Assembly (NCBI RefSeq): GCF_050320395.1
Contig: NZ_CP144459.1
Span: 186,001-250,000 of the forward strand
Direction: 5' to 3'
Source of the DNA: Treponema_C sp050320395
GTDB taxonomy: Bacteria > Spirochaetota > Spirochaetia > Treponematales > Treponemataceae
Length of the DNA stretch: 64,000 nt
The notes beneath the pieces were generated by a model. It saw only the letters and a list, made by a program, of their open reading frames with translations, was not told where the DNA came from and did no database searches. The position numbers and the translations under genes are program-made. Numbering within the stretch: the stretch's first letter is position 1; each line of letters starts with the position of its first letter. Shown here piece after piece: positions 16,412-25,214 of this stretch.

Positions 16412-17175
16412 CCTTACATGAACTCGATTTACGCTTGCGCTCTTTTTTGCTTATGGAAGACTACGCACAGGATCCGTCTCAAAACGGTATTCAAATACAA
16501 AATGCCGAACCCGATACCAAGCACATTCGAAAAATAGCCTTTGCCGTCGATGCATGCGAAGAAACGGTGAGACGCGCCGCTCATCTAAAGGCCGATATGC
16601 TTTTTGTGCATCACGGTTTGTTTTGGTCGCGCGAACAGGTTATTACCGGTGCCCATTACCGGCGCATACGCGCCTGTATCGAAGCGGATATGGCTCTGTA
16701 CGCCTGTCATCTCCCCCTCGATGCAAATGAAGAAGTCGGAAACAACTACGGTTTGGCGCGCCGCTTGGGGCTGCAGAATCTTGAACGCTTCGGGCTTTGG
16801 AAGGGTATGACTATCGGGGTAAGGGGAGAATTTGCCGAAGCGGCGGATTTGGATGAGGTTTTACGCCGGCTTTTTCCGCAGGGCGAAAAGCCGCTGAGCG
16901 TTTTACCCTTCGGCAAAAAAGCGATAAAAACCGCCGCAATTATTTCAGGCGGTGCCGGAGGCGATCTGAGTCAAGCCGTTCAACAAAATATGGATATTTT
17001 TATCACCGGAGAGATAGGACACGAACAGTACCACGAAGCCTTGGAAAACGGTATCAATCTTATTGCGGGCGGCCACTATCAAACCGAAACGGTCGGCGTA
17101 AATCTTACCGCCGAAAAGGTAAAAAAAGATTGGGGTATTGAAACCGTTTTTATCGATGTACCGACCGGTTTATAA
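16408..17175 (+). CDS. Nif3-like dinuclear metal-centre protein
   Basis: 255 residues. The family forms toroidal hexamers around a two-metal site; its enzymatic role is poorly known despite frequent naming as GTP cyclohydrolase I type 2. DPSQNGIQI near the N-terminus, FAVDACEETV, MLFVHHGLFW (metal His pair), PLDANEEVGNNYGLA, and late DIFITGEIGHEQYHEALENG and GGHYQTET (metal His and Glu) are all intact. The length is usual for the short form without the middle insertion. Confidence 0.93.
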   Translation: MTLHELDLRLRSFLLMEDYAQDPSQNGIQIQNAEPDTKHIRKIAFAVDACEETVRRAAHLKADMLFVHHGLFWSREQVITGAHYRRIRACIEADMALYACHLPLDANEEVGNNYGLARRLGLQNLERFGLWKGMTIGVRGEFAEAADLDEVLRRLFPQGEKPLSVLPFGKKAIKTAAIISGGAGGDLSQAVQQNMDIFITGEIGHEQYHEALENGINLIAGGHYQTETVGVNLTAEKVKKDWGIETVFIDVPTGL

Positions 17176-17311
17176 ATTTTATATCCCGGACTAGCCGTTT
17201 TTACCCAAATACGCTATAATTGAAAGGAACGGACTGTATCAAAACGGCTTTTTTGCAGCCCGCTTTTTAGTACGAATATTACTTTTAATACGAACATTAC
17301 AAGGAGCCGGT

Positions 17312-17905
17312 GTGGAAGAAATCGTTCCCGTGCATCTAAAAGAATCAAATCCGCTAAAAGCAAAACTGCTGCCCCTGATTTTAACTCTTGCGGTTATTGC
17401 GGCGGATCAGCTTACAAAATACATTGTCGTGCGCAGTATTCCCCCTTATACAATCGGGGTTGAATTTTTTGACGGCATATTGCGCTTTATTCATGTTCAT
17501 AATCCCGGCGTTGCGTTCAGTATCGGGGTAGGTTTGCCGCTTCCGGTAAGGCGCATTGCCTTTGCCGTTGTGCCGCTTATCGTACTTGTGGTTATTATGG
17601 TTTTATATTTCAGATCGGATGATTTTACCCGTTTCCAGCGCTGGACTGTCTGCGGCATTGTCGGCGGAGGTCTCGGTAATTTAACAGACCGCTTTTTCAG
17701 ACCTGAAGGTGTTATCGACTTTATAGACGTTAAATTCTTCGGCATATTAGGTTATGAGCGCTGGCCTACTTTTAATATTGCCGATATGTCGGTTGTTATT
17801 TGCGGCTTTTTGCTTTTGATTTCGTTTATTGCCTCTGGGATTATCCCTGTTAACGGATGGAAGGTAAAAACAAAAAACTCCGAACGGGAAGAATCACATG
17901 ACTAA
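17312..17905 (+). CDS. lspA: Lipoprotein signal peptidase (SPase II)
   Basis: 197 residues, inner-membrane aspartic protease that cleaves prolipoproteins after lipid attachment. Family motifs are in order: AADQLTKYIVV, HNPGVAFSIG, GGGLGNLTDRF (first catalytic Asp), VIDFIDV, and PTFNIADMSV (second catalytic Asp), with four membrane helices. The lipoproteins encoded in this window (30598, 51207) would be substrates. The GTG start at 17312 has AAGGAG at 17301-17306. The next gene overlaps its 3' end by 8 bp. Confidence 0.97.
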   Translation: MEEIVPVHLKESNPLKAKLLPLILTLAVIAADQLTKYIVVRSIPPYTIGVEFFDGILRFIHVHNPGVAFSIGVGLPLPVRRIAFAVVPLIVLVVIMVLYFRSDDFTRFQRWTVCGIVGGGLGNLTDRFFRPEGVIDFIDVKFFGILGYERWPTFNIADMSVVICGFLLLISFIASGIIPVNGWKVKTKNSEREESHD

Positions 17906-18173
17906 AAAACAAACCACCCTCGTATTTCTTTTAGTTGCTACCCTCGCCAATATCGTATTGATTTTAGCTCTTTTGATTTTATTTACAATCGGCGGCGGCT
18001 TTTTATTTAAAGAAAAGCTGGGGACGGCCCTGCCTTTTTTATTTATTGCGGCCCTTGTTGCAGGCATACTGATTTATCAAAAAGCCGTAAAATTTATTGT
18101 GAAAAAATTCAATTTGGAAGAAAAAATGGATCCCCTTTTTCGCCCGAGAGGAAGACGGAGTCCCTTGGATTAA
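17898..18173 (+). CDS. Small two-helix membrane protein, lspA operon
   Basis: 91 residues with two membrane helices (about 8-32 and 42-62) and a basic, Arg-rich tail (FRPRGRRSPLD). It overlaps lspA by 8 bp, so it is translationally coupled. The lspA-small membrane protein arrangement may be conserved in treponemes, but I do not recognise a named family. Confidence 0.75.
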   Translation: MTKKQTTLVFLLVATLANIVLILALLILFTIGGGFLFKEKLGTALPFLFIAALVAGILIYQKAVKFIVKKFNLEEKMDPLFRPRGRRSPLD

Positions 18174-18196
18174 CACCCTCCTTCCGTTTGCGTATT

Positions 18197-19861
18197 TTAA
18201 TAGCCGTCGGACATTGCGCGGTTCAAGTCTCTTTGATACAATTCCTGGTAAACAAGACTGCGTGTACGCAATTTTTCTTTTACGTCTTGGGCAAAGGGCA
18301 TGTGCCGCCAAAAAATGCCGCGGATTTCTTTTTCAAGGCGCTGTACGCCCTCGCTTTCCTTTGTCATCCACAAAAGATAGTCTTTAATAAAGTAATCCTT
18401 TATATCACCCTTTAATTTTTCGGAAATAAACCATTGGTAGTATTGTCCCGTAAGGCCTTCTTCCATCCAATAATATGAGGCTTTTTCTTTTGCCACCTGC
18501 CAGCGCAAATCCGCAACCGCCATAAGAAGGGCTGCCCGCAAGCTTTTAGCATACATGGGAATAACGATCCGGCCGCGGCTTGTAATGCGGTTATAGCGGT
18601 CAAAGGGTTCCCAGCAAAAACCGAATTCACCGTAGGTCGGAATTAAAATGACAAAGGGAATAATACGGTTTAAAACGTTTTTGTGTACACGGCAAAAGGC
18701 TGTCGGATCTACGGATTCAATCCATGTCATGATATCGATAACGTTTTCACGGAATCCCGTTTCTTTGGGAAGACAGTGGAAAAATTCCCGCGTAAAAATA
18801 GGAAACTGATTGCCCTGTCTGCCGACAGTCATCTTTGCCATCTGGCGAACCGTCATAACCTCGGTTTCTATTTCCGAAGAACTGACTTCAAGGGGGTGTT
18901 CGGGGCCGGAGGCAATTTTTTGTTCGAGGGAATTGCATATTTCTTTTGCTTCGGCGAATTCGGCTGCATAAGCGGTCAATTCTTTATCGTTTTTAAGAAA
19001 GGAGCGCAGTTTTTCGTTTATTTCGGTTACAATCTTTTTTTGCATTTCCGAAAGGGGCTGCTTATGAGGCTCGGAACCTATAATCGGCGGGTGGTCAAAA
19101 ACGATTTCGATACGCGAACGGATTTCCGCTTCAAGCATTGCACGCTCGCTTTCTTTCATCGTCAAAAAGTTTTCGGCAGATTGCAGTTTACCCGCATTTT
19201 TAGTCTTTAGCTGCATAAGACGTGCGGCTTCTTCAGGGCTTCCGGCCGCAGCCGCTTTTTTTCGGGTGGGGGCTTCATCGGTTGCGGAAATTTTAATACG
19301 GCCTGAAGCGATGTCGCGAAACCATTCGTCAAGGTAATAAACAGGCTCATTGGAAACGTTTTCGATAATCGCCTTTGAAAACATATCCTTTTGCTCGCTT
19401 GTAAATAAGGACGGCAGGACAACGCCGTACCGCAGTACCATTTTTTTTATGTCGGAAGTGGATTTACGTGCCATTTTGGGTGCAAGGGAGCGTACGAATT
19501 CCCAATAAGCGGTTACAATCTGCTGGCGGAAAACCGTGCGGTCTTTCGGATCCTGACAGTTCAAATATTTGGATAATACGTTGTGAAGCCGTTGGGCGCT
19601 TTCCTCTTCACCCGACAGGGCCGTTTTATAGTATGCGGTGTTATTAAAGACATCGGTTGTATACGTATCGGAAAAAAAACGCTCTACCGGTTGAAATTGC
19701 TTAATAAGTAAGTTGACGGGGGCCCAGGGAGCCGCAGGTTTTAATGAAGAAGGATCGACGGCAACCGCTTCCGGGTTCTGTTCGTCATCGGCTTCTTCGT
19801 CAAAACCGATAGCCGCATCCGCAAGCAATGCCGCAATCTCGGGAGCTAATTCATCACTCAT
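18197..19861 (-). CDS. Conserved cytoplasmic protein of unknown function, possibly spirochete-specific
   Basis: 554 residues, no signal or membrane segments. An acidic N-terminal tail (about 1-45, rich in Glu/Asp/Ala) is followed by a helix-rich region, a coiled-coil-like Glu/Lys segment (about 200-310), and a C-terminal half rich in aromatic residues (WIESVDPTAFCRVHKNVLNR, FGFCWEPFDRYNR, YYWMEEGLTGQYYQWF). No catalytic motif recognised. Composition and codon use match the backbone. It faces the lspA operon tail to tail. Confidence 0.75.
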   Translation of the reverse strand: MSDELAPEIAALLADAAIGFDEEADDEQNPEAVAVDPSSLKPAAPWAPVNLLIKQFQPVERFFSDTYTTDVFNNTAYYKTALSGEEESAQRLHNVLSKYLNCQDPKDRTVFRQQIVTAYWEFVRSLAPKMARKSTSDIKKMVLRYGVVLPSLFTSEQKDMFSKAIIENVSNEPVYYLDEWFRDIASGRIKISATDEAPTRKKAAAAGSPEEAARLMQLKTKNAGKLQSAENFLTMKESERAMLEAEIRSRIEIVFDHPPIIGSEPHKQPLSEMQKKIVTEINEKLRSFLKNDKELTAYAAEFAEAKEICNSLEQKIASGPEHPLEVSSSEIETEVMTVRQMAKMTVGRQGNQFPIFTREFFHCLPKETGFRENVIDIMTWIESVDPTAFCRVHKNVLNRIIPFVILIPTYGEFGFCWEPFDRYNRITSRGRIVIPMYAKSLRAALLMAVADLRWQVAKEKASYYWMEEGLTGQYYQWFISEKLKGDIKDYFIKDYLLWMTKESEGVQRLEKEIRGIFWRHMPFAQDVKEKLRTRSLVYQELYQRDLNRAMSDGY

Positions 19862-20011
19862 ACATAAACCGCCTTTCTAAGGATTGCAAACCGAATGATT
19901 TTAATAAGTGTAGCATTTTATACCCTATTTGACAAGGTTGGAATCCGTATATTCCCGCGCTGTAAACTTATAAAAAAGCCGCATTTTTTTATCGGGCGGT
20001 ATTTCAGGAAT

Positions 20012-20641
20012 CTACCACGTAATGCGAATTTCTCGCGGATAATAGGTTTGCAGTCCCGGTTTCCATTTGTCATAAATGCTGGTATCGCTTGCGGGGCTGA
20101 ACGGATCGTAAAAAACCGGATAATCGCGGTTTTCTTTAATATCAAAGGAGGGATTAACCAGAGAGCGGTCGTAGGTTAAGAGAACGCCTTTTTTTTCCGC
20201 GTAGCTTATATCGCAAAAATACGTGTAATCGTAGACGGCAAGATACAGCTCATTTCCGGTATAAGCCGATAAATCGACATAAAAGCGGTAAGTCATAATG
20301 CCCTTGTGTTGGCTTGCTTTAAATCGGCTTACCTCCGAGGGGCTTGTGCGGTTTTTTCCCTGACGGATAAAGGTATAGTAGTTGTAATGGCGCAAATTGA
20401 TAAAGGCGTTATTGTATATCTGTTCGTTTTCGGCATTGTTGAATTTTCCGTCTTTGTCGGCATCGAGCCAGTTTATAATATCGGCACTGAAAAACCTGTC
20501 GAAGACCCATTCGATATAGGCGCCCTGCAGTTTTTTGCCTTCCCACACAAAGTTTACCGATGAAGTAATCGCGACGTGGGGATGGGCATAGAGCAGGGCA
20601 CCGCCTGTTAAAATAATGAAAACCGAACAAAACTTTTTCAT
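20012..20641 (-). CDS. DUF1007 family periplasmic protein
   Basis: 209 residues. The signal peptide (cut near LLYAHP) exposes an N-terminal HPHV, the hallmark of DUF1007, whose members often accompany metal transporters. Other family features are WVFDRFFSADII, an EF-hand-like LDADKDGKFNNAE that could bind calcium, and NDYTYFCDISY-like strands near the centre. The gene is 17 bp after the NfnB-like gene but on its 3' side, without a metal transporter nearby. Confidence 0.8.
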   Translation of the reverse strand: MKKFCSVFIILTGGALLYAHPHVAITSSVNFVWEGKKLQGAYIEWVFDRFFSADIINWLDADKDGKFNNAENEQIYNNAFINLRHYNYYTFIRQGKNRTSPSEVSRFKASQHKGIMTYRFYVDLSAYTGNELYLAVYDYTYFCDISYAEKKGVLLTYDRSLVNPSFDIKENRDYPVFYDPFSPASDTSIYDKWKPGLQTYYPREIRITW

Positions 20642-20660
20642 CAGGGTGTCCGCTCGAAGC

Positions 20661-22166
20661 TCAGGTTTTTGCCGCTAAGTATCTGTTTATGCTTGCGGCG
20701 GCCTTTCTTCCTTCTCCCATAGCGAGGATGACGGTTGCGGCTCCCAATACGATGTCTCCTCCCGCCCAGACGGCCGGATAAGAGGTGCGCCCTTCTTCGT
20801 CGGTTTTGATATGCCCTTTTTCGTCCGCTTCCAAGCCGGGGGTGGTTTTTTCCATAAGCGGGTTTGAACCGTTACCGAGGGCGACAATGAGGGCGTCGCA
20901 GGGAATATCGTGTTCGCTTCCTTCTACCGCAACGGGGCGCCTTCTTCCCGAAGTGTCCGGTTCTCCCAGTTCATAGGAAAGAAGGCGCAAGCCGCATACG
21001 CGCCCCTCTTCGTCGCCTAAAACTTTTACCGGATTTTCCAAAAATCTGAATATAACGCCTTCTTCTTCGGCGTGGGCGATTTCTTCGCGGCGGGCGGGCA
21101 TTTCGTTTCGGGTACGGCGGTATACGATAGTAACGCTTTCGGCTCCCAATCGCAGGGCCATGCGTGCGGCATCCATGGCGACGTTTCCGCCTCCTGCAAC
21201 ACAGACGTGCTTTGCCTCATAGAGGGGGGTATCCGCATGGGCGGTGTCGTAAGCTTTCATCAGATTGGCGCGCGTTAAATACTCGTTTGCGCTGAATACG
21301 CCGATAAGGTTTTCGCCTTCGATATTCATAAATTTGGGTAAGCCCGCCCCCGTTCCGATAAAGGCGGCGTCATAGCCTTTTTCTTCCAAAAGCTGGGGGA
21401 GGGTGCCCGTTCTGCCGACTAAAAAGTTTGTGCGGAATTCAACGCCCATTTTTTTGAGCATATTAACTTCGGCGGCAACGATTGATTTGGGAAGGCGGAA
21501 TTCGGGAATACCGTATACCATAACGCCGCCCTCTTTATGGAAGGCTTCAAAAACGGTAACGGCATGCCCTGCGCGGCGCACATCCGCGGCAACGGTGAGC
21601 CCTGCGGGACCCGAACCGATAACGGCAACCTTTTTACCCGTTTCGCCCGGAATTTCGGGCGCGTTTTGCAAACCGTTTTCGCGCTCGTAGTCGGCGACAA
21701 AGCGTTCGAGGCGGCCGATTGCAACCGCTTTTTCCGCGTCCTTGTACATTTTACCTACCGTACAAAAGCTTTGACACTGTTTTTCCTGCGGGCATACGCG
21801 GCCGCAAATTGCGGGTAAAAGGTTTGTTTTTTTTATAATATCAACCGCTTTTTTAAACTCGCCCTTTCCCGCCTCCGCCAAAAACTGAGGAATGGGAACG
21901 GCAACCGGACAGCCGGTAACGCAGGGCGCGTTTTTACACTGAAGGCAGCGGTTTGCTTCGACAATGGCCTGCTCTTTTGTGTAACCCAGGGCGACTTCGC
22001 TCATTTCACGCGCGCGCTTTTTCGGCTCTCCGCAGGGCATTTCCTGCAGGGGAATTGCGGTTCTGTCTTTCGGAGTAAGGGGAGCATTTGCGAGTTTTTC
22101 TTTTAAAACCTTGTATTCTTTTTCCGCTTCGGCGTGAAGAATTGATGCTTCTATGTATGAACTCAT
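20661..22166 (-). CDS. nfnB: NfnB / glutamate-synthase-small-subunit-like flavin oxidoreductase
   Basis: 501 residues. Two [4Fe-4S] motifs (CLQCKNAPCVTGCP and the CGRVCPQEKQC set) lie in the N-terminal ferredoxin-like domain (about 60-135). Then come the FAD site GSGPAGLTVAADVRRAG and the NADPH site GGGNVAMDAARMALRLG, and a final FAD-linked AVWAGGDIVLGAATVILAMG. With NfnA it forms an electron-bifurcating NADH-dependent reduced-ferredoxin:NADP oxidoreductase in fermenters. The start at 22166 is picked because ATG overlaps the NfnA stop (ATGA); the frame is open to 22217. No GltB large subunit is nearby, which favours Nfn. Confidence 0.88.
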   Translation of the reverse strand: MSSYIEASILHAEAEKEYKVLKEKLANAPLTPKDRTAIPLQEMPCGEPKKRAREMSEVALGYTKEQAIVEANRCLQCKNAPCVTGCPVAVPIPQFLAEAGKGEFKKAVDIIKKTNLLPAICGRVCPQEKQCQSFCTVGKMYKDAEKAVAIGRLERFVADYERENGLQNAPEIPGETGKKVAVIGSGPAGLTVAADVRRAGHAVTVFEAFHKEGGVMVYGIPEFRLPKSIVAAEVNMLKKMGVEFRTNFLVGRTGTLPQLLEEKGYDAAFIGTGAGLPKFMNIEGENLIGVFSANEYLTRANLMKAYDTAHADTPLYEAKHVCVAGGGNVAMDAARMALRLGAESVTIVYRRTRNEMPARREEIAHAEEEGVIFRFLENPVKVLGDEEGRVCGLRLLSYELGEPDTSGRRRPVAVEGSEHDIPCDALIVALGNGSNPLMEKTTPGLEADEKGHIKTDEEGRTSYPAVWAGGDIVLGAATVILAMGEGRKAAASINRYLAAKT

Positions 22167-23029
22167 ACGTTTGCTCCTTTTTCGGCCTTTGCATCGGCTG
22201 CGGCTTCCATACGGCATGCGTGGGCCTGCTCGGTTTCGCGGGGCTTAAAGGCCCTCATGCGCAGCATCATATTATCCCAGTCGACCAAATGACCGTCGAA
22301 TTCGGGGCCGTCTACGCAGACAAACTTTGTTTTGCCGCCGATATTTACGCGGCAGCCTCCGCACATGCCCGTTCCGTCAATCATGATTGTATTAAGAGAA
22401 ACGGTAATGGGGACTTCGAATTCCTTTGCGGTAAGGGCGCAGAATTTCATCATTATCGGAGGACCGATGGCGACAACCTCATCGGGCTTCGGATTTTGAG
22501 AGCAGAGGGTTTTTAAAGGGTCGGTTACCAAGCCTTTGGTTCCTGCACTCCCGTCGTCGGTCATAATATGAATTTCGTCGGCAAGCTCGCGCATTTCTTT
22601 TTCAAAAATAATCAGGTCTTTGTTCCGAGCTCCCATAATAACGGTAACACGGTTGCCCGCAGCCTTATGAGCCTGTACAATCGGGTGAAGCGGGGCAACT
22701 CCGATACCGCCTCCGACACAGACGACATGGCCTTTTTTTTCTATGTGCGTAGGGTTTCCCAGAGGGCCCAAAATTGCGCCCAGTTCATCGCCTTCATGAA
22801 GACGGGACATTTTTATGGTGGTCGCTCCGACCGCCTGGAATACGAGGGCAATCCAGCCTTTTTCGGCGTCTGCATCCGCAATCGTAAGGGGAACACGCTC
22901 GGCAAAATCGGTGTCGAGCTGAACGAGGACGAACTGTCCGGCTTTGCGGTTTTTTGCAATATCCGGAGCTTCTACCCGTGCGTAAAATACGTCCGCGGAA
23001 AGCTGTCGTTTTTCAATAATTTTATACAT
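22163..23029 (-). CDS. nfnA: NfnA-like FAD/NAD-binding subunit
   Basis: 288 residues of the ferredoxin-NADP reductase fold: FAD-binding barrel with VPLTIADADAEKGW, NAD-binding GGGIGVAPLHPI, and the C-terminal [2Fe-2S] cysteines in GMCGGCRVNIGG...FVCVDGPEFDGH. It accepts electrons from NADH and passes them to NfnB. It is upstream of nfnB and overlaps it by 4 bp. Alternative naming is sulfide dehydrogenase beta or PyrK-like, but the pairing points to Nfn. Start 23029 has GGAAAAG upstream. Confidence 0.88.
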   Translation of the reverse strand: MYKIIEKRQLSADVFYARVEAPDIAKNRKAGQFVLVQLDTDFAERVPLTIADADAEKGWIALVFQAVGATTIKMSRLHEGDELGAILGPLGNPTHIEKKGHVVCVGGGIGVAPLHPIVQAHKAAGNRVTVIMGARNKDLIIFEKEMRELADEIHIMTDDGSAGTKGLVTDPLKTLCSQNPKPDEVVAIGPPIMMKFCALTAKEFEVPITVSLNTIMIDGTGMCGGCRVNIGGKTKFVCVDGPEFDGHLVDWDNMMLRMRAFKPRETEQAHACRMEAAADAKAEKGANV

Positions 23030-23172
23030 GACTTTTCCTTATGTTATCGATGTGTGTATCTGATTGAGTATACCAAATTTATAAAAAAACATACAGAGGT
23101 TTGAAAAAATATGCGATGAAAAAGAGTTTAAAGCCGCTTCTTTTCCGGAGGAGCTCGGTTTTTCTTCAATAA

Positions 23173-23964
23173 TCAATAATAACCGATCATTATATTGACG
23201 GGCATATTATCGAGGGCTCCCAAATGATAATACGATATAAGGGCTTTTTTTTGTGTTAAAAAGTCCTCCAAAACGGCATCCTGAACAAAAAGTATAATCG
23301 GAACGCCGTTTTCCGACACTTGTACCTTTGTGTTGTACAAACCCGAAAGATCGTCAAACTGCCGATGTTCCATCCATCTTTTTAAAAACAGTTTTTCTTG
23401 CGCACTTACAGGTTTTTCTATTTTTTTAACGGAACTCACTAAGGTACTGCCGTGTATACCGCGTGTATCAAAATAAAAAACCGGATTTTCGGGATCCGCG
23501 GTTTTCGGAAAATCGGGATTTCGGTTAAGCGGCAGTATCAGCCTGGGTATAAATTTTTTAATGATTTCAATGCCTCTTCCGGTAAAATCATACACCGTTC
23601 CGTCATAAAACGTATACGAAACAGCTTCGTGTTCGCCGGACTCATTAACCAGCTCTTCAACCAAGCGTATACCCCACTCCTTTGTATAGTCGTCGGTAAA
23701 ATCGATAATATATTTTTTTACCTTACCGTTTTCGTACATTTGGGATTGACTGATTTTACCGTCTTTTTTTACAGCTTCTTCGGTAAAATAAAAAACGGAA
23801 GAAGTGCGGATTTCTTTTTCAAATACGGAAACTTCTTTTTCGATAATTCCGTAATAGGGATCGCCCGGCTGATATTGATGTTCGGCAACCCGCGTTTGTG
23901 CACATAAAAACGAAGATGCCGACAGTGTGATACACAATATAAATGTACATACGGCTTTATTCAT
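23173..23964 (-). CDS. Secreted protein, unknown
   Basis: 263 residues with a signal peptide (ALCTFILC-like hydrophobic core, likely cut after LCAQ). The mature part is beta-rich, with GYY-type ends and repeated YTFYDG/YDFTGRG segments, like outer-membrane lipoprotein-sorting (LolA/LolB-like) proteins. That similarity is only of general shape, so I make no functional call. Lies 44 bp downstream of the RHH gene on the same strand. Confidence 0.65.
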   Translation of the reverse strand: MNKAVCTFILCITLSASSFLCAQTRVAEHQYQPGDPYYGIIEKEVSVFEKEIRTSSVFYFTEEAVKKDGKISQSQMYENGKVKKYIIDFTDDYTKEWGIRLVEELVNESGEHEAVSYTFYDGTVYDFTGRGIEIIKKFIPRLILPLNRNPDFPKTADPENPVFYFDTRGIHGSTLVSSVKKIEKPVSAQEKLFLKRWMEHRQFDDLSGLYNTKVQVSENGVPIILFVQDAVLEDFLTQKKALISYYHLGALDNMPVNIMIGYY

Positions 23965-24008
23965 AATGGCCTCACATACAGTATAAAGCGGCTTTCGGGC
24001 GAAGTCAA

Positions 24009-24215
24009 TTAAAATGTTTTGAGTATATCTTCCGCGCTTACAAATGTATGTGCTTCTTTTTCAAAGCGCTCAATCACTTTGTTGTCGATAATATCCTCGT
24101 ACATTTCCTGTAAAGACCGCTTTATTATTGCCGATTTTTCTTCTTCAAAATAAGAGGATAAATAGTTCATCATTTTTTCTTCTTCTTTGTTCATCCGTAC
24201 CGACATTACCGCCAT
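24009..24215 (-). CDS. Ribbon-helix-helix protein, DUF6290-type, orphan antitoxin-like
   Basis: 68 residues. VMSVRMNKEEEKMMNYLSS resembles the beta-strand and first helix of RelB/CopG-like regulators, followed by EEKSAIIKRSLQEMYEDI as the second helix, then an acidic tail that could wrap a toxin. The family pairs with RelE-type toxins, but no toxin is seen on either side. It overlaps the preceding membrane gene's stop. A start at 24206 is equally possible. Confidence 0.7.
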   Translation of the reverse strand: MAVMSVRMNKEEEKMMNYLSSYFEEEKSAIIKRSLQEMYEDIIDNKVIERFEKEAHTFVSAEDILKTF

Positions 24216-24786
24216 TTTTTATATACCTCTACAATCAATAATATACAAAACGCGGCCATAGATACAAGTGTAATAACTGCAAGTATAAAGAGGGGAAACA
24301 TATTCAACGCTATAAGCGGCACGGTGATAATATTCTCCCACATATTTTGTTTACGGACAAGACCCGTTTTCGTAATTTCAACGGGCAGCTCAAGACTTGT
24401 TCCGCCTATTTCAAAACAAAAGATTTCGATATGGTCGTCAAAGTCGTAATTCCCGATACACAAATCTCCTTCATTATAGCTTCGTGCAGAGAATAGGTAG
24501 GCTGCTTTATTTTCCAATAACTCCGTTATATGTACCGCTTGCATATGTTCCGAATACGGAAAATTATCTTGGTGTATTATTCCCCCGGAAAGCCAAGAGC
24601 CGCTGCCGGAAAAAGCCGCTGCAACATAATTGCCGTTAACTGCATAGATGTTGTAATCCGCTATCCTGCCTACGGCATACAGGCGGATTTGATTATTATT
24701 TTTTACATAGAGGACTGAAAAGAGGATCAATCCTGCAAAAACAAAAATCAGCGCTGCTAAAACACAATAGTTTTTTTTAATCGCAT
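24206..24786 (-). pseudogene. Membrane protein with 5' frameshift in an A8 tract
   Basis: The open frame reaches upstream as AIKKNYCVLAALIFVFAGLI, an evident membrane helix, but only a TTG at 24730 is available as start within it. One extra A in the 8-base run at 24771-24778 (T on the + strand) would join it to ATG 24786, giving MRLKKNYCVLAALI. So either the tract is slipped (phase-off), the assembly has an error, or the gene is truncated. The rest encodes an extracytoplasmic domain and a second helix (IITVPLIALNMFPLFILAVI) near the C-terminus. No family recognised. Confidence 0.55.
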
Positions 24787-24825
24787 ATTCGGATCGATAC
24801 CTGCCTTTTATATTTCGGAACGGCT

Positions 24826-25212
24826 TTACTTAAGCGCAATGTCCGTACCGGCTATGCGGTCGCCGAGCTTTTTACCTGTAACCGCGTATATAAACAATTC
24901 AAGCGGGCCGAAAACCCAAAAAACATTGCGCAGCAGCCGTTTGGAAAGCGGCGCCGCATCTTGGGTAGCCGCACAAATGATTTGTAACTTTGCAATATGT
25001 TTTCCGATACCGCCGTCTTTGGGCAGATCGCGAAAAATCAAATAGCAAACCGAAGTATAGGTAATTAACAGTGCCTTAAAAAAAATATTTTCAGCCGGCT
25101 GCGTAATTCCTTTTACCAGCGGATAGATAATAAAATGCATAAACAAAAAATTCTGTATGATTGCCGTTATTAAAAAATCGATAAAAAAAGCGAGGGCGCG
25201 CTTACCGTTCAC
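24826..25212 (-). CDS. RDD family membrane protein
   Basis: 128 residues with three membrane helices and the RDD signature spread out as RALAFFIDFLI near the N-terminus and GIGKHIAKLQI in the middle. The start is a GTG at 25212, two bases after the preceding gene's stop, so it is part of a run of small membrane-protein genes (25976 to 24009) downstream of era. RDD proteins have no agreed function; a few are Na+/H+ antiporters. Confidence 0.8.
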   Translation of the reverse strand: MNGKRALAFFIDFLITAIIQNFLFMHFIIYPLVKGITQPAENIFFKALLITYTSVCYLIFRDLPKDGGIGKHIAKLQIICAATQDAAPLSKRLLRNVFWVFGPLELFIYAVTGKKLGDRIAGTDIALK

Positions 25213-25214
25213 AG

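Noticed and set aside
24206..24730. TTG at 24730 as a genuine start
   Set aside because: The frame upstream clearly continues as a membrane helix and there is no ribosome site before this TTG.
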